Position numbers and translations under genes: made by a program. Below the pieces are notes generated by a model. The model saw only the letters and a program-made list of their open reading frames with translations. It did no database searches and was not told the DNA's origin. From Theobroma cacao (taxonomy: Eukaryota; Streptophyta; Magnoliopsida; Malvales; Malvaceae), in NCBI RefSeq assembly GCF_000208745.1, contig NC_030856.1:15788782-15852781 (forward strand): a DNA stretch of 64,000 bases. The letters run 5' to 3'. Each line of letters begins with the position of its first letter. Positions within the stretch are counted from its first letter, which is position 1. Below are positions 37,593 through 48,026 of this stretch, piece after piece.

Positions 37593-38417
37593 CAGCTTAA
37601 CAAAATGACCATTAAGAACAAGTATTCATTACCGAGGATTGATGATCTTTTCGATCAATTACAGAGAGCTACAGTGTTTTCTAAGGTTGATCTGAGGTCT
37701 GGGTATCATCAGTTGAAGATTAAAGAATAGGATGTACCCAAGACAGCGTTCAGGACTCGGTACGATCATTATGAGTTCTTGGTCATGCCTTTCAGGTTAA
37801 CTAACGCACTGGTAACTTTTATGGATCTCATGAACAGGGTGTTCCACCCTTACTTGGACAAGTTTGTTATTGTGTTCATTGATGATATCCTGGTTTACTC
37901 GAGAGATAATGATGAGCATGCTAACCATTTCCGTATAGTATTACAGACTTTGCAAGAAAGACAGTTGTATGCAAAGTTTTCAAAGTGTGAGTTTTGGTTA
38001 CAAGAAGTGGTATTCTTGGGATACATAGTATCGGGAGTTGGAATATATGTTGATTCTAAGAAGATAGAGGCAATTTTACAATGGGAGCAACCTAAGACAG
38101 TGACGGAGATTCGTAGTTTCCTCGGATTAGCCGGTTATTATCGGAGGTTTGTTCAAGGGTTTTCCTTAATAGTAGCTCCTTTGACCCGTCTAACTCGTAA
38201 GGGAGTTAAGTTTGAGTGGGATGATGTTTATGAGAATCGATTTCAGGAGCTAAAGAATCGGTTAACCTCCACTCTCGTTTTAACACTTCCTGTGAGTGGT
38301 AAGGGATTTGTGGTGTACAGTGATGCATCTAAATTGGGGTTAGGGTGTGTGTTGATGCAGGATGAGAAAGTAATAGCTTATGCTTCCCGACAATTGAAGA
38401 AGCATGAAGCAAATTAG
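37593..38417 (+). pseudogene. Tekay pol: reverse transcriptase and RNase H start
   Basis: Copies element RNA into DNA. The same frame continues: [15 protein letters not shown] holds the first catalytic Asp, and [11 protein letters not shown] (near 37875) holds the Asp-Asp pair. The RT thumb text [20 protein letters not shown] follows. RNase H begins at [16 protein letters not shown] (about 38315). TAG codons at about 37728-37730 and 38415-38417 interrupt it. The catalytic residues are intact, so only the stops inactivate this part. Confidence 0.93.
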
Positions 38418-39110
38418 CCTACCCATGATTTAGAGTTAGCAGCAGTGGTGTTTGCTTTAAAAATCTGGAGGCATTACTTGTATGGTGAGCATTGTCGGAT
38501 ATTTACGGATCACAAGAGTTTAAAATATTTGCTCACTCAAAAGGAGCTTAATTTGAGACAAAGGTGATGGTTGGAGTTGATAAAAGATTATGACTTGGTG
38601 ATAGACTATCATCCAGGAAAGGCGAACGTTGTAACTGATGCCTTAAGTTGTAAGTCTTCATCGTCTTTAGCCACACTTCAGAGTTGTTATTTTCCAGCAT
38701 TATCAGAGATGAAAGCTCTTGGGGTCCAGTTGAAAAATGGTGAGGATGGATTCTTATTGGCAAACTTCATTGTGCGACCTTCGTTACTTAATCAGATCAA
38801 GGACATTCAGAGGTCTGATGATGAGTTAACGAAAGAAATTCAAAAATTGACCGATGGAGTAGTTAGTGAGTTCAGACTCAGAGATGATAACGTCTTGATG
38901 TTTAGAGACCGAGTTTGTGTTCCTGAGGGAAACCAGTTGAGACAGGCGATCATGGAAGAAGCCCATTCATCTGCCTATGCATTACATCCCGGAAGCACCA
39001 AGACGTATAGGACTATCAAGGAGAATTATTGGTGGCCGGGTATGAAATGAGGCGTAGCAGAATTCGTAGCAAAGTGTCTCGTCTGTCAGCAAGATAAGGT
39101 GGAGCATTAG
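38418..39110 (+). pseudogene. Tekay pol: RNase H end and integrase zinc domain
   Basis: RNase H continues with [20 protein letters not shown] and [11 protein letters not shown], is stopped at about 38566-38568, and resumes at 38569 with WLELIKDYDLVIDYHPGKAN, the tether to integrase. The HHCC zinc-binding domain is recognisable at about 38955-39095 (EEAHSSAYALHPGSTKTYR, YWWPGMK, then KCLVCQQDK). Stops lie at about 39048-39050 and 39108-39110. Confidence 0.92.
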
Positions 39111-39831
39111 AGGCCAGCAGGTACACTTCAATCTTTACCTATTCTTGAGTGGAAATGGGAGCGTGTAACTATGGATTTTGTTTTGGGACTGCCGCAGACA
39201 CAGAGGGGAAAGGATGCGATTTGGGTGATCGTAGATCGGTTGACTAAGTCCGCTCACTTTTTAGCAGTCCATAGTACATACTCTATTGAGAAGCTGGCTC
39301 AGCTCTATATAGATGAGATTGTAAGGCTACATGGAGTTCCCATTTCTATAGTGTCAGACCGAGATCCTCGATTCACTTCTCCATTCTGGCCGAAATTTTA
39401 AGAAACTCTCACAATCAAATTGAAATTTAGCACTACTTTTCACCCACAGATGGATGGTCAGTCAAAGTGGACTATCCAGACTATGGAGGATATGTTGAGG
39501 GCTTCTGTCATGGATTTTCTTGGGAGTTGGGATAGACACTTGCCGTTAGTAGAATTTGCTTACAACAATAGCTTCCAGTCTAGCATTGGTATGGCACCGT
39601 ACGAAGCTTTATATGGAAGGAAATGTCGTACTCCACTTTGTTAGGATGAAGTGGGTGAAAGAAAGTTAGTTAGTGTGGAATTGATCGATTTAACTAATGA
39701 CAAGATCAAGGTTATACGAGAGAGGCTAAAAGTAGCCCAAGATAGGCAGAAGAGCTATGCAAATAAACGGAGAAAAGACTTGGAGTTTGAGATCGATGAT
39801 AGAGTTTTTCTTAAGGTTTCTCCTTGGAAAG
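39111..39831 (+). pseudogene. Tekay pol: integrase catalytic core
   Basis: Integrase inserts the cDNA into the chromosome. The D,D-35-E core is present: first Asp in [10 protein letters not shown] (near 39170), second in [15 protein letters not shown] (near 39355). The third catalytic position, in the GQS-x-x-TIQTMEDML segment near 39458, reads Lys instead of Glu (a one-base GAG-to-AAG change would explain it). VEFAYNNSFQSSIGMAPYEALYGR follows. Stops at about 39399-39401 and 39642-39644. The frame is then broken by an 85-base intron-like insertion at 39832. Confidence 0.92.
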
Positions 39832-39916
39832 GTAATAATCTGAATGCTTTGTGGTATTAAGTTTTATTTGATTATATTATTGTGGTAAATTATGATATCT
39901 TGTTGGATAATGAAAG
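39832..39916 (+). other. 85-bp intron-like insertion in integrase C-terminus
   Basis: The conserved integrase tail reads KVSPWKG up to 39831 and VIRFAKREKLNLRYIRPF from 39919. The 85 bases between start GTAATA, end TGAAAG, are about three-quarters A+T, contain stop codons and match nothing expected in the family. Excising exactly GT..AG would rejoin the domain in frame across the Gly codon. Confidence 0.75.
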
Positions 39917-40308
39917 GTGTGATCCGGTTTGCAAAGCGAGAAAAGCTCAATCTGAGATACATTAGACCTTTTCGTATTATTGAAAGAATTGGGCCAGTGG
40001 CGTATAGACTAGAACTACCTCCAGAGTTAGATCGGATCCACAACGTTTTTGATGTCTCCATGCTTAAGAAATATGTACAAGATCCCTCTCACATCCTCGA
40101 AGCACCTCCGATCGAGTTGCATGACGATTTGAAGTTCGAGGTGCAACTTGTGAGTATCTTGGTTCGAAAGGATCGAGTACTGAGGAACAAGAGTATTTCA
40201 ATGGTCAAAGTGTTGTGGAAAAGTGCTCGAATAGAGGAAATGACATGGGAAGTAAAGCATCAGATGAGGAACCAATACCCGTATCTATTTGTCGAATCTG
40301 GTAAGTGA
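39917..40308 (+). pseudogene. Tekay integrase C-terminus and chromodomain
   Basis: The integrase tail PFRIIERIGPVAYRLELPPEL is followed by the linker HNVFDVSMLKKYVQDPSHIL and then a chromodomain at about 40120-40296 (SILVRKDRVLRNKSISMVKV, WKSARIEEMTWE, NQYPYLF). In chromoviruses this domain is thought to steer integration to heterochromatin. The 5' part of the longest frame (39892-39916) lies in the intron-like insertion and is not protein. The stop at 40306-40308 is the natural end; the polypurine tract follows within 30 bases. Confidence 0.9.
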
Positions 40309-40332
40309 AATTTTGAGGTCAAAATTTTATTT

Positions 40333-40348
40333 TTAGGGGGGTAGAATT
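40333..40348 (+). other. Tekay polypurine tract region
   Basis: A T-run followed by AGGGGGGTAGAAT directly abuts the 3' LTR start (40349). This is the plus-strand primer position. Confidence 0.8.
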
Positions 40349-43105
40349 GTAAAACCCGATCCTATAAACACATGTCATGACATACATGCACTGAGTAGCA
40401 TGTTATTACGCTAGGAAAGTTCTAAGAATAGACGAAACCCGGCATTATACCTAACGGTACACTTGAGTTGATTTAACCTCGAACTAGTTCAAATAGGAAT
40501 CGTAGGATGAAATTTAATATTTTACAGTCTAGGAATGACTAAAAATGATTGTTCGGAGTTCGAGGGCTCATTTGGGGTAAAATTGGAGATTTTGATGTTT
40601 AGGAGTAAAATCGTAATTTTGCCACCCGCGGACAAAATTTGAGATTTTGAGAGAATTTAGATCAAATTTTACAAATTGGGGAATGGTATGTGTATAAGGG
40701 ATAAAAAATATGTCTATGGGCAAATTTTCAGTTTTTTGGGCAAAAATGTAATTTTTCACTTTTACGGGGGCAAAAGTGTAAATTTCAAAAATTACTCCAC
40801 CAAGACTTTGGATAAGTCTGAGAATTTTATCTAAGCTATGGATATGTGGGACAAGTGTATGGTGAAAATTTGGAAACAAATGGATGAAATTTTAAAAACG
40901 GGCCAATGGGAAAGTGACACATGGCACTTTTTAATGATTTAATATTATTTTAATGAAACGTCAGCGCATTTAAACCCCATATTAAGTGCTGGCCAGCCAT
41001 AAGGAAAGAACAAGAGAGAAAATAGAGAGGAAAGGAAGAAAAGAGAAAAACAAAGGAAAACTAGAAAATTCAAAAGGGAAATTGCGTTTTTCATCCGTTT
41101 ACGCGTCTAAGGGTAAGATTTTCGATTTTAGCTTGATTTCTACGTTTCCTATGTCTTTATTTCCATTAAGAATGCTTGAGGAGAGAGATCAAAAAGTAAA
41201 ACCAAGGGCTGGCTGAAATTTTAGGGGAGAGATTTTGGAATTTTTAGGTTTTGATTTTTAGTTAAACTGGTAGTTTTAGTTAGTTAAATGTGTATAGAAA
41301 TTAAATTGGGCAAGAAAGCATGAAATTTTCACAATACCCACCCTTGGCTGAATATGCATTGATGTACAATGATGATGAACTGATTTTTATTCTAAGAGAA
41401 ATGAAGAGAAAATGATGAAAAATGGTTAAATGTGATAGAAAAACAAAGTGGAAAATTAACCGAGTAAATGTCCCATTTTTTACCGAATTTTCCAAGGAGG
41501 AAAGTGAGATGATTTTGGTGATTTTAGAAGGTTATTGGCTGATATTTAATGGTTAGAAATGTTGTGGAGAAAATGGGACAATTTAGAGCTAAAATGGAGC
41601 GCGTTAGCAATTTAATGGGTAAAGTACCAAAAATTGGTTAATACCGCGTTTAAGCCATTTTAGGCTATTGCATTTCATACCATGCATTAGTATAGGATTT
41701 AAGTCAATTATATAGAGATTTAACATCAATGTGGTGAATTGGGTAAATTTTGCAATGTGTTTAGGAGGAGAGCCTTCCGGTAAAGGCAAGGAAGTCGTAC
41801 CCGACAAACAGTGATCGGGACACCTAAAAAATCAGTTAATTTGTACAAACGGTGAGTAAACCTATTATTATTGTAAATTATCTATAGTTTATTTTTAAAT
41901 GCTCTTTATGTATTTTATGAAATGAAAACGAGATTAAAACGGGATTTTTGATGTTTTAGAAATAAATGTGACAAATAAAAATATATTGTGTTGATTATGA
42001 AATTGAGTAATTGGAGGCTACCAATTATTTTGAAATATATATTTTCCTATGAATGGCTTATGAAATATGAGTATATGTGGCTATATTTGATAAATTGCAT
42101 TGGAAATTTATGTAAGCTGTTTTTACTATGGAAGCTTGGTAAATAAATAAAAGCCACATTATACTGTCGAAATTTTATTAAAATTGGTGGGTTTAGTCAC
42201 TACAGTGATGGGTTTCCGTGGACTGAATATTAGAGGGGCACGGTAAACCCGGTTACATAATTACTTCGGTTGTAGAGGCGAGGAGGGTAACTCTTGGGAT
42301 AGTATTAGAGCTCACTTCACGTCGAACCCCCACGTGAATGTGTAACTCGGCCAACCCCAAGGAACGGTTTGTTTTAAAAATAAAAATGTGTTTCAAATGT
42401 AAATATCATAACTACCTTGGCGGACTCGGTTAGATGCCTCGGCCAAGGTATCCTCGAGGATTAGTTTTGGCTTGAGCCTTGTTTTAATAAAAGTCATAAG
42501 CCTTAACAACTATTTTGATAAATTACAAATATTTTAGGGTTTAAGGAATAAATTGAAAACCTTATGAAATGGTTTGTAATTTGTGTTTAAACTTGCCTCC
42601 ATGTTACTTGTCTTTAGATATTTATGATAATGTCTGTTTACTCATTGGGATTGCAAAATCTCACCCACCTCCTTTCCAAACATTTCAGGTCTGTGGTAGC
42701 TTGTAGATACCTTATTTTGTCGAGGATTCCAGTTGACATCTCTACCTCACAGACAGTAGGTTACTATCACCAGTACTTGGTGTATTCATGGGCCACTTGT
42801 CATTGTAATTATTATTGTACTTTATAACTTTGTAAATTGTTTTATGTATGAATTTATATTACTTACACGTGTTTCTATAAATATTGTTTTATATAAAAAT
42901 GCTATATTTTTGTCTTTTGATTTACTTGAGCCGAAAACGACTAGTAATTGTTTAAAACGGAATGTTTAAAAATGATTGCTCATAGAAAAGGCAAGAAACT
43001 GATATGTAAGCCTTGCGGGGTTTCGATTGGCATTCTGGGCAATGAGTGTCAATCGGGACGTCGCGACAATTGTCATGTGCCCGAGGGAGGTTCCGGATCA
43101 TGACA
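40349..43105 (+). mobile_element. Tekay 3' LTR
   Basis: TGTAAAACCCG... to ...CCGGATCATGACA, 2,757 bp, aligning along its full length with 29349-32123. Short frames inside repeat those of the left LTR and are not genes. Confidence 0.95.
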
Positions 43106-44253
43106 AATATACACTATACAATCTACATTCTAACCCAACTTTTAACCTAGAATTCTTGTCTAATTCACAAACCCATTAAACTAATTGTTCAAGTTTGAAG
43201 TTTCTTTACCTTGGTGCTTGAAGGTATAAAGATCAACCAAACCTAGCAAATTTCAAGGAAAGGAAATTTGAAGAAACTTAGAAAATAAAGTCTAAAAATT
43301 ACAAACTCATAAATTCAAAAATTCAAGGGTTGAAAATATATACCTTTTAGCCTTAAAATGAAGATTTGAAGCCAAAAATGCAAGTGTTCTTGAAAGTGGA
43401 GTAGAAATAGAAAATAAAGGAAAGGAAGAGAGGATTTTCTTTCTCTCTCCTAGGGTTTAGATGTGCTGAAAATTGAGGTTAGAAGCTGCAGGTTTGATGT
43501 CCAAGAATTTAGGAGAAGGAAGGAGTAAGAAAAGAAAAGGAGAGAAAAGAAAACAAGGAAAAGAAAATGAAAATCTTGATTTTTATGGTGAAGGAACAAA
43601 AATGGCGTTGGGAGGAGATAAGGATTGAGAGTCAAAGCTTCCTTTAGAAGCTTTGACCAAGCTTTATGAAAAATTACCTTTTTAGCCTCCAATGTTTTCA
43701 CCCTTTTTAATTGTATCCTCACACAATCTTTTAATTCCATTTTTTTTCCTTAACACTTGTACCAATAAAATATTAAATTTATGATTCAACGCGGTAACAT
43801 CGTAATATTTAAATATTTACTTACCCGCGCTAACTTTATTTAATAAAAACACGCGAGCCCTATTAACGTCATTTGCTTTTTCCCTAAAATTTCCTCGTCC
43901 TTCTTCTCCCCCACTTAGATTAACCATATGTTTCTCTTTCATGAAAAATTTTAACATCGAATAAAATATTAATATTTTAATATTATTTTATTTCAAAATT
44001 TTTCACTAGCCTTCTGGGGCTCCAAAACATCTTACTTTGCCTCGATTCAAATCCGCATCACCTTTTATCTCGTAAATTTTTCCTTGATAAAAATATTATT
44101 ATTTTATTATTATTTTTTCGCATGCGAAATATTTTATCTTAAAATACTGTTTTCACCAGTCTCCATCCTTTGGCACTAAAATCAGCATCCATTGACCGTT
44201 TTTCTCATTAATAAGGTCATATTGATTTCTATACGAGGGTACTGGGTGTCCCA

Positions 44254-45001
44254 TCTTGTTTCTCTTGTCAAAGAACCTTTTTCTTTCTCTCAAAAACTAC
44301 CATTCATTCACTCTCCAAGCCCTTCGCTCTGCTATTGAAAATCACATATTTATAGCCTCCAAAAGCCCTAAAAATTCAATTCTCAAATAGTTGAATTCTA
44401 TTGAAACATGTTAGAGTGACGCAGCCAAGCATCTTGGGTGCCACAACGTTCCACACTTGGGAATTAGTATGGGAGCAATGCTGTTCCCTTAGGCGCTATA
44501 ACGTTGAGTCTTGCAAGGCTGCAGCGTTACTCCTGGTGCTGCCTTGGTATAGACTAATGCAGTACCTCATCTTGCAATGTAATTTTCTACTATGTCAAGG
44601 ATGATCTAGGTGAAATGGTAAACATGAAAGTTTCAGATCCACCTCTTAAATTTCTTATGGTCTAAGAATTACGTTGATTGAATCTCTATATCTCAAGTTA
44701 TGTCCGAATTACCACAACATCTTCAGTGAAAATCTACACTTAGTCTTGATTGCATAGTTCATCACCACTTAACTTTATGCATTTGAAAACCTACAAACAC
44801 ATGGACTAAATTAGCATTGGCTTAAAATAGGACTTTCAACATGAAAATAAACTAGAATTACTTGAATTAAAATAAGTTAACATGCTTTAAACTAATTAAC
44901 TAAAGACATAAAAACTGTTTAAAGACTACTTAAAGCATAAGGACTTAGCTACATTAACATCTCATAATATGGCCAAATAACTCTATATAGTAGAGTTATC
45001 A
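44254..45001 (-). mobile_element. G1 5' LTR fragment, right piece
   Basis: Matches 23380-24199 of the left G1 LTR: TTGTCAAAGAAC, CATTCACTCTCCAAGCCC, the CTCTATATARTAGAGTTATC terminus, and the intervening CACATGGACTAAAT. It ends at 45001, followed by the target duplication ACACT. Confidence 0.88.
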
Positions 45002-45006
45002 ACACT

Positions 45007-45387
45007 TCCTCAAAGTTCAACATACATTCTACTCACGTTGTCAATAAGTCAGCTACTGCATCCCTTCCTTTCAAGTCCAAACACTTGTAATGGAAATTTC
45101 TCCAAGTTCAAGTTTGTATGTTTGCCTCAAAATATTGTTCCTAAGCGTGCCTCACCAACCACTTTTAGAGTTGTGTCTCAGTTCTGTGACAAACCAAGTC
45201 ATTTTGCCAAGAACTACTTGAAACTTAAGCCTTGACAACCTGTTTCGTAAGCCAATAATGTTAACATTGAAAACCCAACATTTGGCTAATGGATTTGGTA
45301 TCTCGTCATGTCACCAACAAATTACAAAATTTAGACTTCTCTATGAAATATGATGGCCCTGAATCACTATATGTTGGTGATGGTGCT
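45007..45387 (+). pseudogene. Copia (Ale-like) gag zinc knuckle and protease start
   Basis: This is the direct continuation of the gag at 19317-20018; both junctions carry the G1 target duplication. An NTCNGNFSKFK linker leads to a zinc knuckle (QFCDKPSHFAKNYLKLKP) in which the final Cys is Tyr. Then comes the protease: a degenerate active-site segment, followed by HVTNKLQNLDFSMKYDGPES and YVGDGA. The active-site Asp-Ser-Gly is not preserved. Reading is cut at 45387 by a family-B LTR and resumes at 47935. Confidence 0.85.
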
Positions 45388-47929
45388 TGTCACGACCCAA
45401 AATTCCGGGCCATGACAGCGCATGGGCCCAATGGACGTAGTCCACTAAGCCCAAGCAACCCTATTAATCTGACATGCTCATCATTCCATCATAAACTGCT
45501 AAGTCACATTTCATAACTTAGAATCAAAATAATATTGAACATTGCCACCTCATACTGGCATACCAAACAAGTGTATATACATTGTTCACAACATATATCT
45601 TAATAATTTACATTAGGTTCATCTATCCACAACAAAAGAATACTCGACTTCCAGCAGAGAGACTCGAATGAATGTACAGCTAATGAATGCCGAGACACAT
45701 ACCAAAATATGGATACAAGTCTACAAGGACATCTCGTCCTAGTTACCGGCTGCCTCTTGATTTGAAAACATGAAGTTGAAAACGATGAGTATAAACCCAG
45801 TGAGTGAACAAGAAGGGAACAAGCATATCATAAGGAATGTTTAACGAAATCATGATGCATTCATTTTTCAAAACAATGCAATTTATTTTAGTTCTTATTA
45901 AACCCTTCATGTAAACCCCACATGAGAAAAATCACTTATTGAAAAGAGTCCATGCTCAACAAAGGATTTGCAGAGTGAAAACTTTAATAGCATTCATGCG
46001 AATTAAGTCAAATAAACGATGAGTCATCGCTGCAGTGGAAAGGCATTCTCACTGCAGCGTAGCTGCAGTGAGAATGAAGTTTTACTGTAACGACACTTGA
46101 CTTAAATTATCATCTAGCTGAGGGTTTTTTAACTGACCGAGGGTTTCTCACCAAACCTCTTCATTTTAAACTTAATTCATTTATTCCTTAATGTTGGAAG
46201 TCCATGCTCAACAATGGTACCAAAAATTGAAAATAAGGTAGCAACCGAACCAAATGAGGAGAAAAACAGAAAGTTTTTCACTACAGCGAGATTCAATCTC
46301 ACTGTAGCGAAATTTTGGGTTTCAAAACAGAAAGTTTCTCGCTGCAGCGAGAATTAGAACATCAAGAAAAAAGTTTCCTTTTCCCTTAAAACAAAGTCAT
46401 CTTGCTAAAATAACAATAGCAACATGTAACACATGTAAACTCCCAAATTTCAACAAATCAAATGCTCACATTTTGCATTTATAACCATATACCATATATG
46501 TATATATATATAAATATATCAATCATCATGTACACCCTCTCATCATCATCATCATCTCATATCCAACGGCTTATGCGCACTCCTACTCGCACATAGCTTG
46601 GTCAACAACGACTTATTTGCACTCCCACTCCCACATAGCCAGGTCAGCAACGGCTTATGTGCACTCCTACTCGCACATAGCCGGGTCCACATCAACATAC
46701 AAAGAAGCACCCAATGCATATCATGCATATTATCATATTGTGATAACACACAACCCATTGTATAACATATTTTCACAATATAAAATCACTTCACCAAAGG
46801 TTTGTTCCCAAGGTACATTTTCAAAGACAAGTTGGATAAAATCATTCATATTTCCTAAAACAAGTTTGAAATGCAAGTCCACTCACCGGTATTTTGTTGA
46901 GCCTTTAGCTGACAGTCTCTCCCCTAATGGTCTAATTGGAAGGATGGAACTTCGTTGGAACCTACCATTACATTAACATCACCATTATGTTAATTCACAC
47001 TATAAACTCTAAAAGCTATCTCTTAACTAGCTTTCAATTGCCATTTTTAAATGGCTATCTATTCCCACTATTCTAGTCACATTAGAGTCAATACACAATC
47101 TCAACAATAAAACTCACAAACCAATCACTAGACATTATCAACACTTAAAACCCAATACTAATTTACTACTCACCTTGTTAGCTTTGTAACTTTGAAATTT
47201 TTTCCAACAATTCCCAAGCTATTATAGGGGCTTTTTCTTTTTTTCTCTCTCAAAACACCTAGTTAGTGAGAGAAAGTATGGAAGTGGGAATTTTCAAGGG
47301 TTTTAAAGTGAGAGAGTGAAAGAATACAATGGTTCTAGTCAAAAGGGCACCAAGGTATGAAAATTAGAGCTAGAGAGAGAGTTATGAAAACTTCACATCA
47401 AGCTTTCATGGAGGGTGGAAGCCACGTGAAAGAGAAAAAGGAAGAAGAGGAAGAAGCTGCTGAAAATTCAAGAAGCTGCTGGAAGGAGAAGATATTTATA
47501 GCCCAAGCTTATCCATTCCTTTGGAAATTATAAAAATGCCCCTCCACAAATTAGCTTATTCTCCTCCAATCTTTTATGCAATCTTTTTACTCTTTTGACA
47601 CTAGGACAAGGTCCATAATGGTCTAAAAATGTTCGGGTTCATGAAAACTTAAAAATTCTAACCCGAGGTGAAAATGACCATTTTGCCCCTACCATGAGAA
47701 TCATCAAAATTTTTATTTCCTTATCATTTTACTCATATTTTCATCATTTTTTATTTCCTTATCATTTTACCCATATTTTCATCATTCATTTATGCCTTAG
47801 GCCTGTTTAGGCCATAATACTGTTTAAAGCTTACTTTTAGGGGCTTACTAAAAAAATGACGAAATTACCCCTAGCTCGTGTTATTGCGTCTATGCCTAGT
47901 TATGAGCCTATAGAGGTCAAGGTCTCACA
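45388..47929 (-). mobile_element. Solo LTR family B, complete (TSD GTGCT)
   Basis: TGTCACGACCC... to ...GGTCTCACA (2,542 bp), flanked by perfect GTGCT at 45383-45387 and 47930-47934, inside the copia protease frame. It is the inverse of 20314-22819 along its length. It carries the CTGCAG palindromes (46025-46350) and a ~41-bp minisatellite (46560-46690). Confidence 0.93.
46025..46350 (-). repeat. Palindrome array P1 in LTR B
   Basis: Dyad centres near 46032.5 and 46054.5 (22 bp), 46065.5 and 46087.5 (22 bp), 46283.5 and 46304.5 (21 bp), and 46344.5, all variants of TTCTCGCTGCAGCGAGAA. Confidence 0.8.
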
Positions 47930-47934
47930 GTGCT

Positions 47935-48026
47935 GGTCTGTCTATCTCCTATACAGGTTCAAACTCTATTACACCTTCATTTCATTCTTTTTCTTTAAAT
48001 AATGTTCTTTTTGTTCAAAACTAATA
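47935..48026 (+). pseudogene. Copia (Ale-like) protease continuation
   Basis: Directly after the GTGCT duplication the frame continues GLSISYTGSNSITPS and then SLNNVLFVQN, the usual run of a copia protease. It ends at a TAA and runs into the next LTR-like block. Confidence 0.75.

Larger units (their letters stand above)
29349..43105 (+). mobile_element. Complete Tekay (Del) chromovirus, TSD AATAT, with nested solo LTR
   Basis: A whole Ty3/gypsy element: LTRs at 29349-32123 and 40349-43105, PBS, gag, protease, RT, RNase H, integrase, chromodomain and a polypurine tract, flanked by perfect AATAT duplications (29344-29348 and 43106-43110). The two LTRs are highly similar. Their length difference, 18 bp, equals a visible tandem duplication (TCCATGTTACTCG repeated at about 31600-31631) in the left LTR. 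Domain order PR-RT-RH-INT with a C-terminal chromodomain places it in the Tekay/Del clade. All coding regions carry stops or shifts, so it is not autonomous now. It sits in the family-C LTR and is interrupted by the solo LTR at 33285-36388. Confidence 0.95.
25057..44253 (-). mobile_element. Solo LTR family C (footprint incl. nested Tekay insertions), TSD TCTTG
   Basis: Perfect TCTTG duplications at 25052-25056 and 44254-44258 flank a unit starting TGTCACAGCCC and ending GGGTGTCCCA. After removing the two nested insertions (26183-28939 and 29349-43105) about 2.67 kb remain: 25057-26182, 28945-29348 and 43111-44253. The end nearest 25057 carries family-B features (CTGCAG palindromes, GTGCAC minisatellite). 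The end nearest 44253 resembles the start of the 3.6-kb solo LTR (AACGCGGTA, a CGCATGCG word, AT-rich TTAATATT blocks). Joining G1 text across it restores a continuous G1 LTR, which confirms the call. The 163-codon minus-strand frame at 25160-25651 lies inside it and has no known motif. Confidence 0.88.
20019..45001 (-). mobile_element. Ty3/gypsy element G1 (footprint incl. nested insertions), TSD ACACT
   Basis: Perfect ACACT duplications at 20014-20018 and 45002-45006 flank a unit that starts TGTTGTTGGTTTGATAC and ends TAGAGTTATCA, and it lies inside the copia gag, which continues on both sides. Both ends carry LTR sequence of the same family: 20019-24199 on the left, and about 24900-25056 plus 44254-45001 on the right. 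The purine tract next to the left LTR reads on the minus strand, so the element is minus-oriented and the left LTR is its 3' LTR. Most of its interior is deleted; only about 700 bp remain. Everything else in the footprint belongs to later insertions. Confidence 0.9.
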
